Below are positions 1 to 10,652 of a stretch of 64,000 nucleotides of DNA, one piece after another. The stretch is from Marinobacter changyiensis. GTDB taxonomy: Bacteria; Pseudomonadota; Gammaproteobacteria; Pseudomonadales; Oleiphilaceae. Each line of letters starts with the position of its first letter. Position 1 is the first letter of the stretch. Both the position numbers and the translations under genes were made by a program. The notes beneath the pieces were generated by a model, which saw nothing but the letters and a program-made list of their open reading frames with translations, was not told where the DNA came from and did no database searches. The DNA lies in the NCBI RefSeq assembly GCF_009193265.1, contig NZ_VZZZ01000003.1, positions 434,001 through 498,000 on the forward strand, given 5' to 3'.

Positions 1-1908
1 AACAGCCTGGCTCGCAGCAGAGAATTCACCGAAGTGATAAACGCGTCCTGGGAGCGGTGCCGGACTTATGGGCTGAGCCACAGCACCCGTCCTGCCCTGG
101 TGCAGATGAATCCTTCCGAAAGCGAACAGCTCCGGGAGCAGTACAGGTTGCTGGTGGAAACAACAGAATGCGAAGTTCTGCCCTACTATGAAAACATCCT
201 GTCCAATAGCCAGTGCATGATTCTGCTGACTGACCCGAAAGGCCGAATCCTTAACACTTGGGGGGACTGGCGATTCATCGACTCCGACAAGAAACCGTTC
301 TTCCGCGAGGGCACTTGCTGGCAGGAGCAATCCAACGGCACCAACGCCATCGGCACAGCCATCGCATGCGGACATCCCGTACAGGTTCAGCGCAGTGAGC
401 ATTACCTGAAGGCCAACCGGATCATGATTGGTTCTGCCGCGCCTATTTTCGATGTCGACCGCAACCTGATGGGCGTTCTCAACGTTTCCAGTGATGCTTA
501 TTTGCCTCAGGCCCACACTCTGGGGATGGTCCGCCTGATGTCGCAATCGGTGGAAAATCGACTGATGGTGAAAAACTACACTGCGACCTGCTTTGTGCTT
601 ACCTTTAACACCAACGCGGACAACCTCGACAGTCAATGGTCCGGCCTGGTGGCGTTTAATACCGAGGGTCTGGTCGTGGCGAGCAACCAACGGGCGGAGC
701 GATTGCTGGACCGCCCCCTTGCCCGGCGAACTATCACCGAGATATTTGACCTGCCCCTGGCGAACTTGAAAAACCAGGCAGATCTGGCAGCACTAGAGCT
801 CAAGACCGCTGCTGGCCGCAAGCTTTACGGTGTGATCAGGCGGCCCATGGAGTCGGTGAATACAGGACCGCGTTTTGCAGTACCTTCAGGCCCCGAAAAG
901 CCATCGGAGGTCAGCCGCACTGACATCCGGCTGGAAGACATGGAGTTCGGCGATCCGGTAATGAAACGATGCATCCATCAGGCCCGCAGAATCATCGATA
1001 GGGACATTCCGTTGCTGATTCAGGGAGAGACCGGGGTCGGCAAGGAAGTATTTGTGAAAGCCCTTCATCATATAAGTGCCCGCCGGAATTTCCCGGTTGT
1101 AGCGGTGAATTGCGCAGCCATACCCGCCGAACTGGTGGAGTCCGAACTGTTCGGCTACGAAAAGGGCGCCTTTACCGGCGCCAGCAGCCGGGGCGCAACG
1201 GGGCTGATCCGCAAGGCTCACCAGGGTGTGCTGTTTCTCGATGAAATCGGTGAGATGCCACTCAGTGCCCAGGCCAGGTTGCTACGGGTGTTGCAGGAGC
1301 GGGAGGTAACACCGCTGGGGTCTACCGAAGCCTATCCGATAGATATCCGTCTGGTGTCTGCCACCAACCGCTGTTTGAAAGAGAGCCTGGACGAGGGCCG
1401 GTTTCGGCAGGATCTGTACTACCGGGTCAGTGGCCTGAATATTCGATTACCGGCCCTGAGAGAACGAAACGACCGCCGTCAGATCATCAAGCAAGTGCAC
1501 CGACGCCACCGGGACGTCGATCAGCCCGGTGAAATGCCAGAGAGCATGCTGGATCTGCTTGAACAACATCCGTGGCCCGGAAACATCCGGCAGCTAATCA
1601 GTGTGATGCAGGTTGCCCTGGCCATGGCGTGCGAAGACCCCATCGATATGTGGCATTTGCCGGACGACTTTTTAAGAGAAATGGAAGCGTTGGGCAAGGA
1701 GCCGGTTCCTGCCACCGAGCCACATAGCGAACCACTCCCTCTGGTTGCCACTGCGTCGCGCTCAGAGAATACAAAGACGGGAGGGGCTGCCACCAATATT
1801 CTGGAAATCTACAGCCGCTATTCGGGCAATGTTTCCCGCACTGCCCGGCATCTCAGCTGCAGCCGCAACACGGTTTACAAGCAGTTAAAAGAGCTGGGCG
1901 TTAAATAG
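1..1908 (+). CDS. Sigma-54-dependent transcriptional activator, AcoR/DhaR-like (5' end missing)
   Basis: An enhancer-binding activator that would remodel sigma-54 RNA polymerase. The frame stays open to base 1, so the gene starts upstream of the window; a GTG at 34 is the first start codon visible but sits inside the conserved SWERC..YGL region of AcoR-type proteins, so it is unlikely to be the true start. Numbering from that GTG: a GAF-like sensor region at about 60-180, a less conserved PAS-like stretch at 205-285, an AAA+ domain with Walker A GETGVGKE (331-338), the sigma-54 contact loop GAFTGA (378-383), Walker B FLDEIGE, and a Fis-type helix-turn-helix near 599-618. The family includes activators of acetoin, glycerol/dihydroxyacetone and alcohol oxidation genes. 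It converges on glpK with only 29 bases between them. The target is probably upstream, outside the window. Confidence 0.9.
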   Translation, partial: NSLARSREFTEVINASWERCRTYGLSHSTRPALVQMNPSESEQLREQYRLLVETTECEVLPYYENILSNSQCMILLTDPKGRILNTWGDWRFIDSDKKPFFREGTCWQEQSNGTNAIGTAIACGHPVQVQRSEHYLKANRIMIGSAAPIFDVDRNLMGVLNVSSDAYLPQAHTLGMVRLMSQSVENRLMVKNYTATCFVLTFNTNADNLDSQWSGLVAFNTEGLVVASNQRAERLLDRPLARRTITEIFDLPLANLKNQADLAALELKTAAGRKLYGVIRRPMESVNTGPRFAVPSGPEKPSEVSRTDIRLEDMEFGDPVMKRCIHQARRIIDRDIPLLIQGETGVGKEVFVKALHHISARRNFPVVAVNCAAIPAELVESELFGYEKGAFTGASSRGATGLIRKAHQGVLFLDEIGEMPLSAQARLLRVLQEREVTPLGSTEAYPIDIRLVSATNRCLKESLDEGRFRQDLYYRVSGLNIRLPALRERNDRRQIIKQVHRRHRDVDQPGEMPESMLDLLEQHPWPGNIRQLISVMQVALAMACEDPIDMWHLPDDFLREMEALGKEPVPATEPHSEPLPLVATASRSENTKTGGAATNILEIYSRYSGNVSRTARHLSCSRNTVYKQLKELGVK

Positions 1909-1937
1909 CGACGGCCTGTTACCTGGCCGCCGAAAGT

Positions 1938-3431
1938 TCAAGGGGTTGTTCTGTCGCTTTGCAACCTGTTAACCGCCAGAACCCAGCCATCGTAGAGACT
2001 GTCACGATTTCCTTTGGTCATCTCCGGACTGAACCGCCGGTCACACTGCCATTGGTCTTCAAGAGCCTCCAGGGAGGCAAAAATACCGGCTTTCAGACCA
2101 GCCAGGTAGGCCACCCCGAGCGCCGTTGTTTCGACCATTTTCGGCCGATCCACGGTGGCGCCAAGAATATCCGACAAAAACTGCAGAACCCAGTTGTTGG
2201 CTACCATACCCCCATCCACTCTCAGGGCGATGGGGCGCAGACCATCTCGCTCCATGGCCTTCTGCAGGTCTTTGGTTTGATAACACACCGACTGCAAACC
2301 CGCTGTAACGATCTCCTTGATACCGGTATCCCTGGTAAGGCCGAAAATGGCACCACGGGCGTTCGGGTCCCAGTAGGGGGCGCCCAAACCTGTGAACGCA
2401 GGCAACAGGTAAACTCCGTGATCCACTGGCGTCTGCTCCGCCAGAGGTTCGGAGTCGCTGGCCATACTGATCAGTTTAAGGCCGTCCCGCAGCCACTGGA
2501 TCGTCCCACCAGCAACGAAAATGCTGCCTTCCAGCGCATAGGTCGGTACCCCATTGAGACGATAGGCCACCGTGGTCAGTAACCGATGCTCTGACTTGAG
2601 TGCTTTTCCCCCGGTGTTGAGTACCAGAAAACAACCGGTACCGTATGTACTTTTCGCCATGCCCTCCTTAAAGCAGGTCTGGCCGAACAATGCAGCTTGC
2701 TGATCCCCGGCAATGCCGAATACCGGGATGCTGGCCCCCAGCAAGTCGCTGTCTATGCTTCCGAAATCATCCGACGAATCTTTCACTTCCGGCAACAGGG
2801 AGGCCGGTACACCGAAAAGCTCCAGCAGGTCCGCATCCCATTCCTGGCTATGAATATTGAATAACAGAGTACGCGAGGCGTTAGTGGCATCCGTGTAATG
2901 GGAGCTCCCCCCCGTTAACCGCCACAGCAGAAAGCTGTCCACTGTGCCAAACGCCAGTTTGCCCTGTTCTGCCCGCTCACGGCAGCCGGGCACATTTTCA
3001 AGAAGCCAGCGGATTTTCGTAGCCGAGAAATAGGGGTCAATCAGCAATCCGGTCTTATCGTTGATAAAGGACTCGAGACCCTGCTCCGTCAGTGATTCGC
3101 AATATTCAGCGGTTCTCCGATCCTGCCACACGATCGCGTTATGGACAGGTATGCCGGTTTCGCGATCCCAGATGATCGTGGTCTCGCGCTGGTTGGTGAT
3201 ACCTGCTACGACGACCTGTGACGCCTTGATTCCACCTTTGCGGATAACATCCTGGCAAGTGTCACGTACGGTATTCCAGATATCTTCAGGGTTGTGTTCG
3301 ACCCAGCCACTATGGGGAAAGTGCTGTGTGAACTCTTGCTGACTCATAGAGTGGATAGCCCCGGCCGCATTGAAAAGTATGGCCCGGGAGCTCGTCGTAC
3401 CCTGATCGATGGCTAGGATGTACTGACTCAT
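1938..3431 (-). CDS. glpK: Glycerol kinase
   Basis: Phosphorylates glycerol with ATP to sn-glycerol-3-phosphate in the cytoplasm, the first step of glycerol use. The 497-residue protein matches the family length (about 500). FGGY-kinase features are clear: the N-terminal phosphate loop [10 protein letters not shown], the substrate-site NQRET (80-84), VWQDRRT (101-107), [10 protein letters not shown], and the C-terminal [13 protein letters not shown] signature. The frame runs 14 codons further upstream, but the start at 3431 ([10 protein letters not shown]) fits homologues and has a GAGGCGG ribosome-binding site about 6 bases before it. It is divergent from glpR. Control by GlpR is expected from the family and the layout. 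No glycerol facilitator gene (glpF) is present beside it in this window. Confidence 0.96.
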   Translation of the reverse strand: MSQYILAIDQGTTSSRAILFNAAGAIHSMSQQEFTQHFPHSGWVEHNPEDIWNTVRDTCQDVIRKGGIKASQVVVAGITNQRETTIIWDRETGIPVHNAIVWQDRRTAEYCESLTEQGLESFINDKTGLLIDPYFSATKIRWLLENVPGCRERAEQGKLAFGTVDSFLLWRLTGGSSHYTDATNASRTLLFNIHSQEWDADLLELFGVPASLLPEVKDSSDDFGSIDSDLLGASIPVFGIAGDQQAALFGQTCFKEGMAKSTYGTGCFLVLNTGGKALKSEHRLLTTVAYRLNGVPTYALEGSIFVAGGTIQWLRDGLKLISMASDSEPLAEQTPVDHGVYLLPAFTGLGAPYWDPNARGAIFGLTRDTGIKEIVTAGLQSVCYQTKDLQKAMERDGLRPIALRVDGGMVANNWVLQFLSDILGATVDRPKMVETTALGVAYLAGLKAGIFASLEALEDQWQCDRRFSPEMTKGNRDSLYDGWVLAVNRLQSDRTTP

Positions 3432-3743
3432 AATGTCCGCCTCGGTATTCTGTTTTTGTTCGGGACTTTCCAATATGTTCGTATTTTTACTAATATAGAC
3501 AATTATTCCAAGGAATATTATCCATTGAATGGCAAAATACAGGTACGCAGCTCGAAAAAGATCGAGCTATTGACAATAGTTGCTATAAAGCATTTGATTC
3601 ACATCTTAACTACCTGATTTATCTACACTTGAAGATTATCAGGTGCTGGCATCTGCGTTGACGGACTCACCGCACCACCCAAAAAAGATGAACATGCAAC
3701 CCTGCCCCGCCCGGCACGGGTTGCCCGGAAGAGGCACAGGCGA
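3432..3743. promoter_or_regulatory. Divergent glpK/glpR intergenic region with two inverted repeats
   Basis: This 312-base AT-rich gap holds the promoters of glpK (leftward) and glpR (rightward). Two inverted repeats are visible: TATTCC-AA-GGAATA at 3504-3517 and AGCTCG-N8-CGAGCT at 3549-3568. A TTGACA hexamer lies at 3570-3575, just after the second repeat. No complete -10 partner at 17 bases was convincing. The repeats are plausible GlpR operators, but neither matches a GlpR consensus that I can recall exactly, so the assignment is inference. Confidence 0.45.
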
Positions 3744-4502
3744 ATGGCACAGCGACGGCGGCAGGATCTTATCATCGAGCTTATTCAGAAAAACGGGTTT
3801 GTCACGACCGAGCAGTTGGTAGATCATTTCCAGGTGACCCCCCAGACCATCCGTCGAGATCTCAATCAGCTGGCCAAGGAGAGCAAGGTCAGGCGCCATC
3901 ATGGTGGCGCAGGCATTGACTCGAGCACCGTCAATACAGCTTACCAGACTCGTAAAATCATGGAACTCGAAGCCAAGGAACGCATCGCCAAGGAGCTGGT
4001 CCGCTACATTCCTGATAACTCGTCATTATTCATTAACATTGGCACCACTACCGAAACCATCGCGCGGGCTCTTCTGGACCACAGCAACCTGCGTATAGTA
4101 ACCAACAACCTCCATGTGGCGTCAATATTGTCCGCACGAGAAGACTTCAATGTCATCGTCGCCGGCGGCGAGGTCAGAAACCGCGATGGCGGTATCGTGG
4201 GAGAAGCCACCCGGGACTTTATCAATCAATTCAAGATGGATTTCGGGATCATTGGCATCAGCGGCATCCACAGCGACGGCTCGTTGCTCGATTTCGATTA
4301 TCGTGAAGTACGGGTGGCTCAAACCATCATTGCCAATTCGGCCAAAGTACTACTCGCCGCAGACCACTCCAAATTCGGTCGAAATGCCATGGTCAGACTC
4401 GGGGACATCACTCAGGCGGATCACTTTTTTACCGACCAGGATCCTCCGGACGAGATCCAGAAAATGCTTCGGGAACATGGCGTGGAGCTTCATGTAGTCT
4501 GA
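3744..4502 (+). CDS. glpR: DeoR-family glycerol-3-phosphate regulon repressor
   Basis: A DeoR-type repressor expected to block glp genes until glycerol-3-phosphate (or a related phosphate) binds. The 252-residue protein has the DeoR N-terminal winged helix-turn-helix (residues about 5-58, with VDHFQVTPQTIRRDL as recognition core) and a C-terminal sugar-phosphate sensor domain (about 75-235) containing NIGTTTETIA and VGEATRDFI. It stands between glpK (divergent) and glpD (same strand, 205 bases downstream), which is the standard Pseudomonas/Marinobacter-type glp layout and supports the specific assignment over other DeoR regulators. Start ATG at 3744 follows an AGG-containing stretch. Confidence 0.92.
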   Translation: MAQRRRQDLIIELIQKNGFVTTEQLVDHFQVTPQTIRRDLNQLAKESKVRRHHGGAGIDSSTVNTAYQTRKIMELEAKERIAKELVRYIPDNSSLFINIGTTTETIARALLDHSNLRIVTNNLHVASILSAREDFNVIVAGGEVRNRDGGIVGEATRDFINQFKMDFGIIGISGIHSDGSLLDFDYREVRVAQTIIANSAKVLLAADHSKFGRNAMVRLGDITQADHFFTDQDPPDEIQKMLREHGVELHVV

Positions 4503-4504
4503 GT

Positions 4505-4527
4505 GCCGGCTTGTTTTCCCAACCGGC
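4505..4527 (+). terminator. Hairpin just after glpR
   Basis: GCCGG and TTG pair with CAA and CCGGC around a six-base loop, with one bulged C, starting two bases after the glpR stop. There is no immediate T-run, though the following 100 bases are T-rich. It may attenuate glpR-glpD readthrough. Weak evidence. Confidence 0.3.
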
Positions 4528-4707
4528 GTAGTCGCGCTTACACGATCGCCTATTGCTGCTTGATGTTCGTTTTGTTTTCTATTTTTTCCTTTACGAATTC
4601 TTATCTTTTTCGCATAATGCCAGTCGTACCTTGTCCAGGTTTCAATATCGAAAAAATGTAGGCAATCCTGGCCATATTGCTCTCTGACTGTCAGGAGACG
4701 GCGAGAA

Positions 4708-6204
4708 ATGACCTCTGATAACTCAATAGTCGACCTTGTTGTAGTAGGAGGTGGCGTAAACGGGACCGGCATTGCCATGGATGCCGCCGGACGCGGCCTC
4801 AGCGTCATACTTTGCGAGATGAACGACCTGGCGTCAGCCACTTCCTCCAATAGCAGCAAGTTGATTCACGGTGGTTTGCGCTACCTTGAGCACTATGAGT
4901 TCAAGCTGGTTCGTCAGGCCCTCGCCGAGCGTGAGTCACTGCTCAAGAATGCACCCCATATTATGTGGCCGATGCGGTTCCGACTGCCTCACCAGTCTCA
5001 TCTGCGCCCCGCATGGATGATTCGCACCGGTCTGTTCCTTTACGACCATCTCGCCAAACGTGAAACACTCAAGGGTTCCAGAAGCATTCGGTTCCGCCGC
5101 GATGGCCCGTTGGTCAATGAGATCACCAGGGGTTTTGAGTATTCTGACGGCTGGGTGGATGACGCGCGTCTGGTGGTGCTGACAGCCAAAGCAGCGGAAG
5201 AAAAAGGCGCCGCCATCAAGACCCGGACAAAATGCGTCAAGGCCGACCGCAATGACAAGCTATGGAACGTGGTGCTGGAAGACCAGCAAACCGGTGAGCG
5301 CACATCCTTTCAATGCCGCGCATTGGTGAATGCCAGCGGTCCGTGGGTCAGTAAACTGTTCAAGGACACCATGACCATCCCTGCGCCCAAGCAAATTCGT
5401 ATGGTCAAGGGCAGCCATATTGTTGTGCCAAAAATACACAACGAGCCGGAAGCTTACATTCTGCAGAATGCCGACAACCGAATCATTTTTGTGATTCCCT
5501 ACGAAGACGATTTCTCGCTGATCGGCACCACTGATGTGGATTACGAGGGCGACCCCAGGAAGGCTATGATCTCGGCAGAAGAAACCGATTATCTCTGCTC
5601 CATCGTTAACCACCATTTCAAGCATAAGATAACGCCCGAGGACGTTGTGTGGTCGTATTCCGGCGTCCGCCCCCTGATGGATGATGAGGGCTCGGCCCAG
5701 AAAGCGTCCAGGGACTACACCTTTGAGGTCGATGGCGGCGGCAAAACCCGCAATGCACCGCTGATTTCGGTATTCGGCGGCAAGATAACCACCTACCGCA
5801 AGCTCGCCGAAGCCGCGACTGACAAGATCTGCAGCTTCTTTCCCAGCGCCGGGCCGGAATGGACCAAACATGCCCCGCTTCCGGGCGGCGACTTCACCGA
5901 CTGGAATGCGCTGGTGGCAGAGTTCGGTAAGGAATTTCGCTGGCTGCCGGAGAAACTCGCGAAACGGTACGCCCGGACTTATGGCACCCGGGCCTATGAA
6001 ATTCTTCGGGACCACTGCTCTGTTGAATCCCTGGGGCAACTGTTTGGCGGCAATCTCTACGCGGCAGAAGTGGAGTATTTACGTGAGCACGAATGGGCGA
6101 TCAGCGCAGAGGACATAGTTTGGCGTCGCACCAAACAGGGCTTGCGCATGAAAGATGAGCAGGTTAATGCACTGCAGGCATATCTCGATGAAAGCCCTCG
6201 ATAG
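4708..6204 (+). CDS. glpD: Aerobic glycerol-3-phosphate dehydrogenase
   Basis: An FAD enzyme of the cytoplasmic membrane that oxidises glycerol-3-phosphate to dihydroxyacetone phosphate and passes electrons to ubiquinone. The 498-residue protein matches GlpD length. The Rossmann dinucleotide motif GGGVNGTG is at residues 14-21, followed by the family block TSSNSSKLIHGGLRYLE, IGTTDVDYEGDP in the middle, and the C-terminal DAO_C helical domain (about 395-490). The start ATG at 4708 has GGAG about ten bases upstream. Together with glpK it feeds glycerol carbon into the triose phosphate pool that gap and pyk, encoded a few kilobases away, use. Confidence 0.96.
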   Translation: MTSDNSIVDLVVVGGGVNGTGIAMDAAGRGLSVILCEMNDLASATSSNSSKLIHGGLRYLEHYEFKLVRQALAERESLLKNAPHIMWPMRFRLPHQSHLRPAWMIRTGLFLYDHLAKRETLKGSRSIRFRRDGPLVNEITRGFEYSDGWVDDARLVVLTAKAAEEKGAAIKTRTKCVKADRNDKLWNVVLEDQQTGERTSFQCRALVNASGPWVSKLFKDTMTIPAPKQIRMVKGSHIVVPKIHNEPEAYILQNADNRIIFVIPYEDDFSLIGTTDVDYEGDPRKAMISAEETDYLCSIVNHHFKHKITPEDVVWSYSGVRPLMDDEGSAQKASRDYTFEVDGGGKTRNAPLISVFGGKITTYRKLAEAATDKICSFFPSAGPEWTKHAPLPGGDFTDWNALVAEFGKEFRWLPEKLAKRYARTYGTRAYEILRDHCSVESLGQLFGGNLYAAEVEYLREHEWAISAEDIVWRRTKQGLRMKDEQVNALQAYLDESPR

Positions 6205-6252
6205 CGGTCTGATTTTCCGGGCTTGAAAAAATTGTTGTACCAGTGTCCCGGG

Positions 6253-6855
6253 TCAGCGAGGCGCGAGTAGCAGTTTCACTTGCGCCTGCAGCATCGGCAC
6301 AACCCGCTCCTCAAACCAGGGGTTGCGTCGCAGCCACATATTATTTCGAGGGCTTGGGTGTGGGAGTGGAATTACCTCGGGCCAGAACGATTGCCAATCG
6401 GCCACGACTTCTGTCACTGAACGCTTGCTTTTGTTCTGTCCCAGGTGCCAGGCCTGGGCATACTGGCCGATAGCAAGGGTAAGCTCAATGTTGTCCAGTC
6501 CCGCCATCAATGCCGTTCGCCACGTGGCAGCGCATTCCGGCCGGGGCGGGTTATCGCCTGACTTGCCAGTGCCCGGGTAACAGAACCCCATGGGCACGAT
6601 GGCAATCTTCTGCTCATCGTAAAAAGTCTCCCTGTCGATGCCCATCCAGGTTCTGAGTCGATCACCACTGGGATCGTTGAATGGAAGCCCGGTATCGTGA
6701 ACACGGCGCCCTGGCGCCTGGCCGACTACCAGCAAACGAGCCTGACGGCTGGCCTGAATAACCGGACGGGGCGGCTCGGGTAACACGTCCCGGCACAGGG
6801 TGCATTGCCTGACTTGTTTCAGGAGCTCCGCAAACGAATCGTCTGCCTGACTCAT
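6253..6855 (-). CDS. Uracil-DNA-glycosylase family protein with putative [4Fe-4S] cluster
   Basis: A 200-residue member of the COG1573-type uracil-DNA glycosylase superfamily, which removes uracil from DNA in characterised members. Visible motifs are GQAPG (46-50, motif A, normally GEAPG) and PHPSPRN (165-171, the HPS motif). Four cysteines, C18, C21, C92 and C108, are spaced much like the cluster ligands of family 4 enzymes as I recall them, so an Fe-S cluster is likely. The block after motif A (TGLPFNDPSGDRLR) differs from classical family 4, so this may be a separate subfamily, and activity on uracil is not certain. It is convergent with glpD and divergent from the nitroreductase. Confidence 0.8.
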   Translation of the reverse strand: MSQADDSFAELLKQVRQCTLCRDVLPEPPRPVIQASRQARLLVVGQAPGRRVHDTGLPFNDPSGDRLRTWMGIDRETFYDEQKIAIVPMGFCYPGTGKSGDNPPRPECAATWRTALMAGLDNIELTLAIGQYAQAWHLGQNKSKRSVTEVVADWQSFWPEVIPLPHPSPRNNMWLRRNPWFEERVVPMLQAQVKLLLAPR

Positions 6856-6911
6856 AGTGATATCCTGTCTTAACTGTGTTTTTTAAACTGCTATTGATGA
6901 GAGTATGCCAG

Positions 6912-7658
6912 ATGGCCCGACTACAACCGGAAACAAGTGACCACCTACCCGAAATAGACGTCGAGGAGTTCCGCAAAGTCGTTCGCAGCCGGCGGTCCAT
7001 CCGGCGGTTTACCGCGGAACCTCTACCCGACCGGATTCTGGATGATTGCCTTGAGCTTGCGATGCTGGCGCCCAATTCCAGCAATCTTCAACCCTGGGAA
7101 TTTTATGTGGTGCGAACGCCTGCTGTCCGGCAGCAACTCGCCACCGCCTGCCTTGGTCAGAATGCGGCTAAAACAGCGCCGGTACTGATCGGCATTGTTG
7201 CCCGTACCAATACCTGGCGGCAGAACAGCCAGCGCAACCTCGACGAATGGCCCGGGGACAAGCGGCCACGCATCGTTGAAAAATATTACTCCAGAGTTGC
7301 CCCGCTTCATTACAACCAGGGGCCGTTCGGCCTGCTGGGCATGGTGAAAAAAGCGGCCAGCTCAGTAATAGGCCTGCGCCGCCCGGTCCCACGGGGGCCG
7401 TATTCCAGTTGTGAGATGAAAGTTTGGGCGGCCAAATCGACTGCCCTGGCCGCTGAAAACCTGATGCTGGCATTGCGCGCCCATGGTTATGATTCCTGCC
7501 CCATGGAGGGCTTTGACGACTGCCGGGTTCGTCGCATCCTCGGTGTCCCCAAGGACGGCAATGTGATTATGGTGCTGGCTGCGGGCAGGCAAGCCGACAA
7601 TGGCATCTATCACCAACAGTACCGGTTTGATCCGTCGGATTTTATTCATCAACTTTAG
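6912..7658 (+). CDS. Nitroreductase family flavoprotein
   Basis: An FMN-binding oxidoreductase of the nitroreductase superfamily; substrate unknown. The N-terminal SRRSIRRF block (FMN phosphate contact), the LAPNSSNLQPWEF motif and a C-terminal glycine-rich segment ending the barrel are typical. The 248-residue length fits. The frame is open from a GTG at 6876, with ATG codons at 6897 and 6912; I chose 6912 because GAGAG lies about eight bases upstream, while the earlier codons have no ribosome-binding site. The 56-base gap to the divergent glycosylase-family gene holds the promoters. No redox partner gene is adjacent. Confidence 0.8.
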   Translation: MARLQPETSDHLPEIDVEEFRKVVRSRRSIRRFTAEPLPDRILDDCLELAMLAPNSSNLQPWEFYVVRTPAVRQQLATACLGQNAAKTAPVLIGIVARTNTWRQNSQRNLDEWPGDKRPRIVEKYYSRVAPLHYNQGPFGLLGMVKKAASSVIGLRRPVPRGPYSSCEMKVWAAKSTALAAENLMLALRAHGYDSCPMEGFDDCRVRRILGVPKDGNVIMVLAAGRQADNGIYHQQYRFDPSDFIHQL

Positions 7659-7745
7659 GTTGGGTGGCCAGTGCGCTACTTCAAATAACGAACTATCCGT
7701 TAAACCTCACGCTCACTGCCACACCGCTTCAGCCGGCCGACTTGC

Positions 7746-8714
7746 TCATTGCACTTCAGGATTTCCCAGCGCTTCAGCGGCGCCCAGCAAACCGGTATAT
7801 GTATCGGTCACAAGATATACCGGCGTGAACTCCATGAGCGGGCGCATCCGCCCTTTGTCCTCAAAACCACTCTGGAACGGGCTACCAAGAAAAAAGTCGA
7901 TAAACCGGGGAAGGATGCCACCACACAGATAGACCCCGCCCAGACTACCCAGAGTCAGGGCTGCATTCCCCGCCGCCCGACCGAGAATGGTGCAGAAGTG
8001 GCATAACACCTGGTGCGCCAGAGTGCCCTGGCGCTCCAGCGCGGCCGCAGTAATCTTGTCTGGCGTATCAAGAGGCGCCGCCAAACCCTGGAGCTCGGCA
8101 TGGGCCTGATAGAGGTTGAGCAGACCCTGGCCACAAAGAATCCGCTCCACCGACACTCGTCCGAAACGGGCATGGAGTATCCTCAGGATAGCCGCCTCGG
8201 TCTCGTCCGTGGGCGCAAAATCAACATGACCTCCCTCGGTTATCAGCGGGACCCATCCGTTGCGAATCGGCATCAGACCGGACACGCCCAAGCCGGTACC
8301 GGGGCCAATAACCAGCTTCGGGCGAGCCGGATTACCCGGGCCGCCGCAGACGTGAACCAGCTTGTCGTTCGTGACATGAAGCACGCCGAGTGCCATGGCA
8401 GTATAGTCATTAATGACTTTGAAGGTCCGCCAGCCGAACTGTTGCTGAACGGCATGGATATCGAACCGCCAATGGTTGTTAGTCATTCTGACCTGGGTAC
8501 CCGTCACTGGGGATGCAACAGCAAAGCATACCTCGTCAACGGAATCGACACCCGCCCGGGCAAGATAATCGACCACAGCCTCATCAAGGTTGGCGTAGTC
8601 CGCGCAGGGCAATACCTCAAGAGCCAACGGCTTGACGCTACCCTCCTGCAACAACGCGAAGCGTGCATTGGTGCCACCGATATCTCCTACCAGAGCATAG
8701 GTTTCTGCCGTCAT
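7746..8714 (-). CDS. glk: Glucokinase
   Basis: Phosphorylates glucose with ATP to glucose-6-phosphate. The 322-residue protein has the bacterial glucokinase (group A) pattern: [12 protein letters not shown] (9-20), catalytic TNNHW..D region, GPGTGLG nucleotide loop and GGHVDFAP. Its ATG overlaps the edd stop as ATGA (8711-8714), so the two genes are translationally coupled and share one mRNA. This ties glucose phosphorylation directly to the Entner-Doudoroff dehydratase. Expression should follow the edd promoter at 10.5-10.7 kb and so be under HexR if the operator call there is right. Confidence 0.95.
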   Translation of the reverse strand: MTAETYALVGDIGGTNARFALLQEGSVKPLALEVLPCADYANLDEAVVDYLARAGVDSVDEVCFAVASPVTGTQVRMTNNHWRFDIHAVQQQFGWRTFKVINDYTAMALGVLHVTNDKLVHVCGGPGNPARPKLVIGPGTGLGVSGLMPIRNGWVPLITEGGHVDFAPTDETEAAILRILHARFGRVSVERILCGQGLLNLYQAHAELQGLAAPLDTPDKITAAALERQGTLAHQVLCHFCTILGRAAGNAALTLGSLGGVYLCGGILPRFIDFFLGSPFQSGFEDKGRMRPLMEFTPVYLVTDTYTGLLGAAEALGNPEVQ

Positions 8715-10531
8715 GCCTCGTGATTCCAGAAAAAACTAGCGCCCTCTTCCGGGCTGCTTGCTGCCCGACGCATCCAGCCAAACATTTCACGTCCCAAACC
8801 GGTATGGGACATAGTCAGATCTGCCGTGGCCTGCGGCCGGCGAGCCAACTCTTCATCTGCGAGCGCTATGGTCAGTTTACCGGCTTCCGCATCGACGCAG
8901 ATCCTGTCGCCATTACGAACTTTCGCCAGCGGCCCACCGTTGGCGGCCTCCGGGTAGACGTGAATGGCAGCCGGTACCTTACCGGAGGCACCAGACATTC
9001 GACCATCCGTTACCAGTGCCACATGAAAACCGCGGTCCTGTAACACGCCCAAATAGGGTGTGAGCTTGTGTAATTCCGGCATCCCGTTGGCCTTCGGCCC
9101 CTGGAATCGAACCACCACGACGCAGTCCTTATCGAGCTCGCCGGCCTCAAAGGCCGCTTTCAGATCATTCTGCTCATCAAAAACCACCGCCGGTGCTTCC
9201 ACTCTGTGGTGCTCCTTTTTCACCGCCGACACCTTGATCACACCCCGACCCAGGTTGCCATCCAGCACCTTCATGCCACCGTCGGGTGCGAACGGCTCCG
9301 CAGCGCTGCTCAAGACGGCAGGATTCAGGGTTTCAGCAGCAACCGGTGACCACACCAGCTGGTTGTTTTGCAGGGCAGGCATCCGGGTGTAGGGCTCAAG
9401 CCCCCGGCCCATCACTGTTTCAACATCCTCGTGGAGATAGCCTTCTGATAACAACTCGCGAATCAGAAACGGTGTACCACCGGCATCGTGAAACGCGTTG
9501 ATGTCAGCCTCGCCGTTGGGGTAGATTCGAGTCATCGAGGGCACTGCTGACGACAATTCTGCATAGTCGTTCCAATCAATGATGATACCTGCTGCCCTGG
9601 CGATGGCGATCCAGTGGATGGTGTGGTTGGTGGAGCCGCCAGTAACCAGCAGCGCCACCAGGGCATTCACGATGCTTTTTTCGTCCACCATATCCGCCAG
9701 CCCCAGTGTGCCGCCATTAGGTCTGGACAGCTTCACGACCTGCTCGGTAGCCGCTCTGGTCAGCTCATCTCGCAAGGGTGTATCGGGGTTGATGAAAGCG
9801 GCACCCGGCAGGTGCAAACCCATGACTTCAACCAGCAACTGGTTACTGTTGGCGGTGCCATAGAACGTGCAGGTCCCCGGGCTGTGGTAGGACTTGCTTT
9901 CGGCCTCAAGCAACTCATCCTTGCCCACTTTACCCTCGGCGTAGAGCTGGCGAACCCGCTGCTTTTCCTTGTTCGGCAAGCCCGACGGCATAGGGCCGGC
10001 AGGGATCAGTATCGTCGGCAGGTAACCAAAGCTCAGCGAGCCAATCAACAGCCCCGGCACGATCTTGTCGCAAATGCCCAGCAGCACCGTGGCATCAAAC
10101 ATGTTGTGACTCATGGCGATCGCCGTACTCATGGCAATCACATCCCGGGAAAACAGGCTCAGTTCCATACCGGGCTGGCCCTGGGTAACACCGTCGCACA
10201 TCGCTGGCGTTCCCCCGGCAAACTGGGCTACAGAGCCCATGCCATGGGCGGCTTCGCGAATCAGGTCCGGAAAGCGCTCGTAAGGTTGATGGGCAGATAG
10301 CATGTCGTTATAGGCAGAGACGATAGCGACATTGGCCTTGTTCATTAATTTGAGGGTGGCTTTGTCGGCGTTGCCACAGGCCGCGAAACCATGGGCCAGG
10401 TTGCCGCAAGACAGCACCCCGCGCTGAGGCGACGATGCTCTGAGAGCATCCATACGACTGAGGTAGTCCTGGCGGGTGCCACGACTGCGCTCAATGATGC
10501 GCCGGGTAACCTTTTCAACTGTCTGGTGCAT
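8711..10531 (-). CDS. edd: 6-phosphogluconate dehydratase
   Basis: Removes water from 6-phosphogluconate to give 2-keto-3-deoxy-6-phosphogluconate (KDPG), the committed step of the Entner-Doudoroff pathway. The 606-residue protein belongs to the IlvD/Edd Fe-S dehydratase family, seen from [20 protein letters not shown] and [12 protein letters not shown]. The frame extends 21 codons upstream, but the start at 10531 ([11 protein letters not shown]) matches homologues and follows GGGAGAG. It is the first gene of an edd-glk operon and is divergent from gap. The 191-base divergent gap carries a 19-base palindrome resembling a HexR operator. Confidence 0.96.
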   Translation of the reverse strand: MHQTVEKVTRRIIERSRGTRQDYLSRMDALRASSPQRGVLSCGNLAHGFAACGNADKATLKLMNKANVAIVSAYNDMLSAHQPYERFPDLIREAAHGMGSVAQFAGGTPAMCDGVTQGQPGMELSLFSRDVIAMSTAIAMSHNMFDATVLLGICDKIVPGLLIGSLSFGYLPTILIPAGPMPSGLPNKEKQRVRQLYAEGKVGKDELLEAESKSYHSPGTCTFYGTANSNQLLVEVMGLHLPGAAFINPDTPLRDELTRAATEQVVKLSRPNGGTLGLADMVDEKSIVNALVALLVTGGSTNHTIHWIAIARAAGIIIDWNDYAELSSAVPSMTRIYPNGEADINAFHDAGGTPFLIRELLSEGYLHEDVETVMGRGLEPYTRMPALQNNQLVWSPVAAETLNPAVLSSAAEPFAPDGGMKVLDGNLGRGVIKVSAVKKEHHRVEAPAVVFDEQNDLKAAFEAGELDKDCVVVVRFQGPKANGMPELHKLTPYLGVLQDRGFHVALVTDGRMSGASGKVPAAIHVYPEAANGGPLAKVRNGDRICVDAEAGKLTIALADEELARRPQATADLTMSHTGLGREMFGWMRRAASSPEEGASFFWNHEA

Positions 10532-10652
10532 AGGTTCTCTCCCATCATTACTCGTTTTTGAAAGCAGGAAATTCAATAACCCACCCTTATGCAAGTAACT
10601 TTACGTTCTTTTATTGTCTTTATCACGATTAAAAGTTCATTAATCCTTTTTT

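Noticed and set aside
1912-1929. CGGCC / GGCCG hairpin between the sigma-54 activator gene and glpK
   Set aside because: Five-base stem without T-run; not a convincing terminator.
5260-6039. A 259-codon frame antisense to glpD
   Set aside because: Fully inside a clear GlpD gene with no recognisable protein features.
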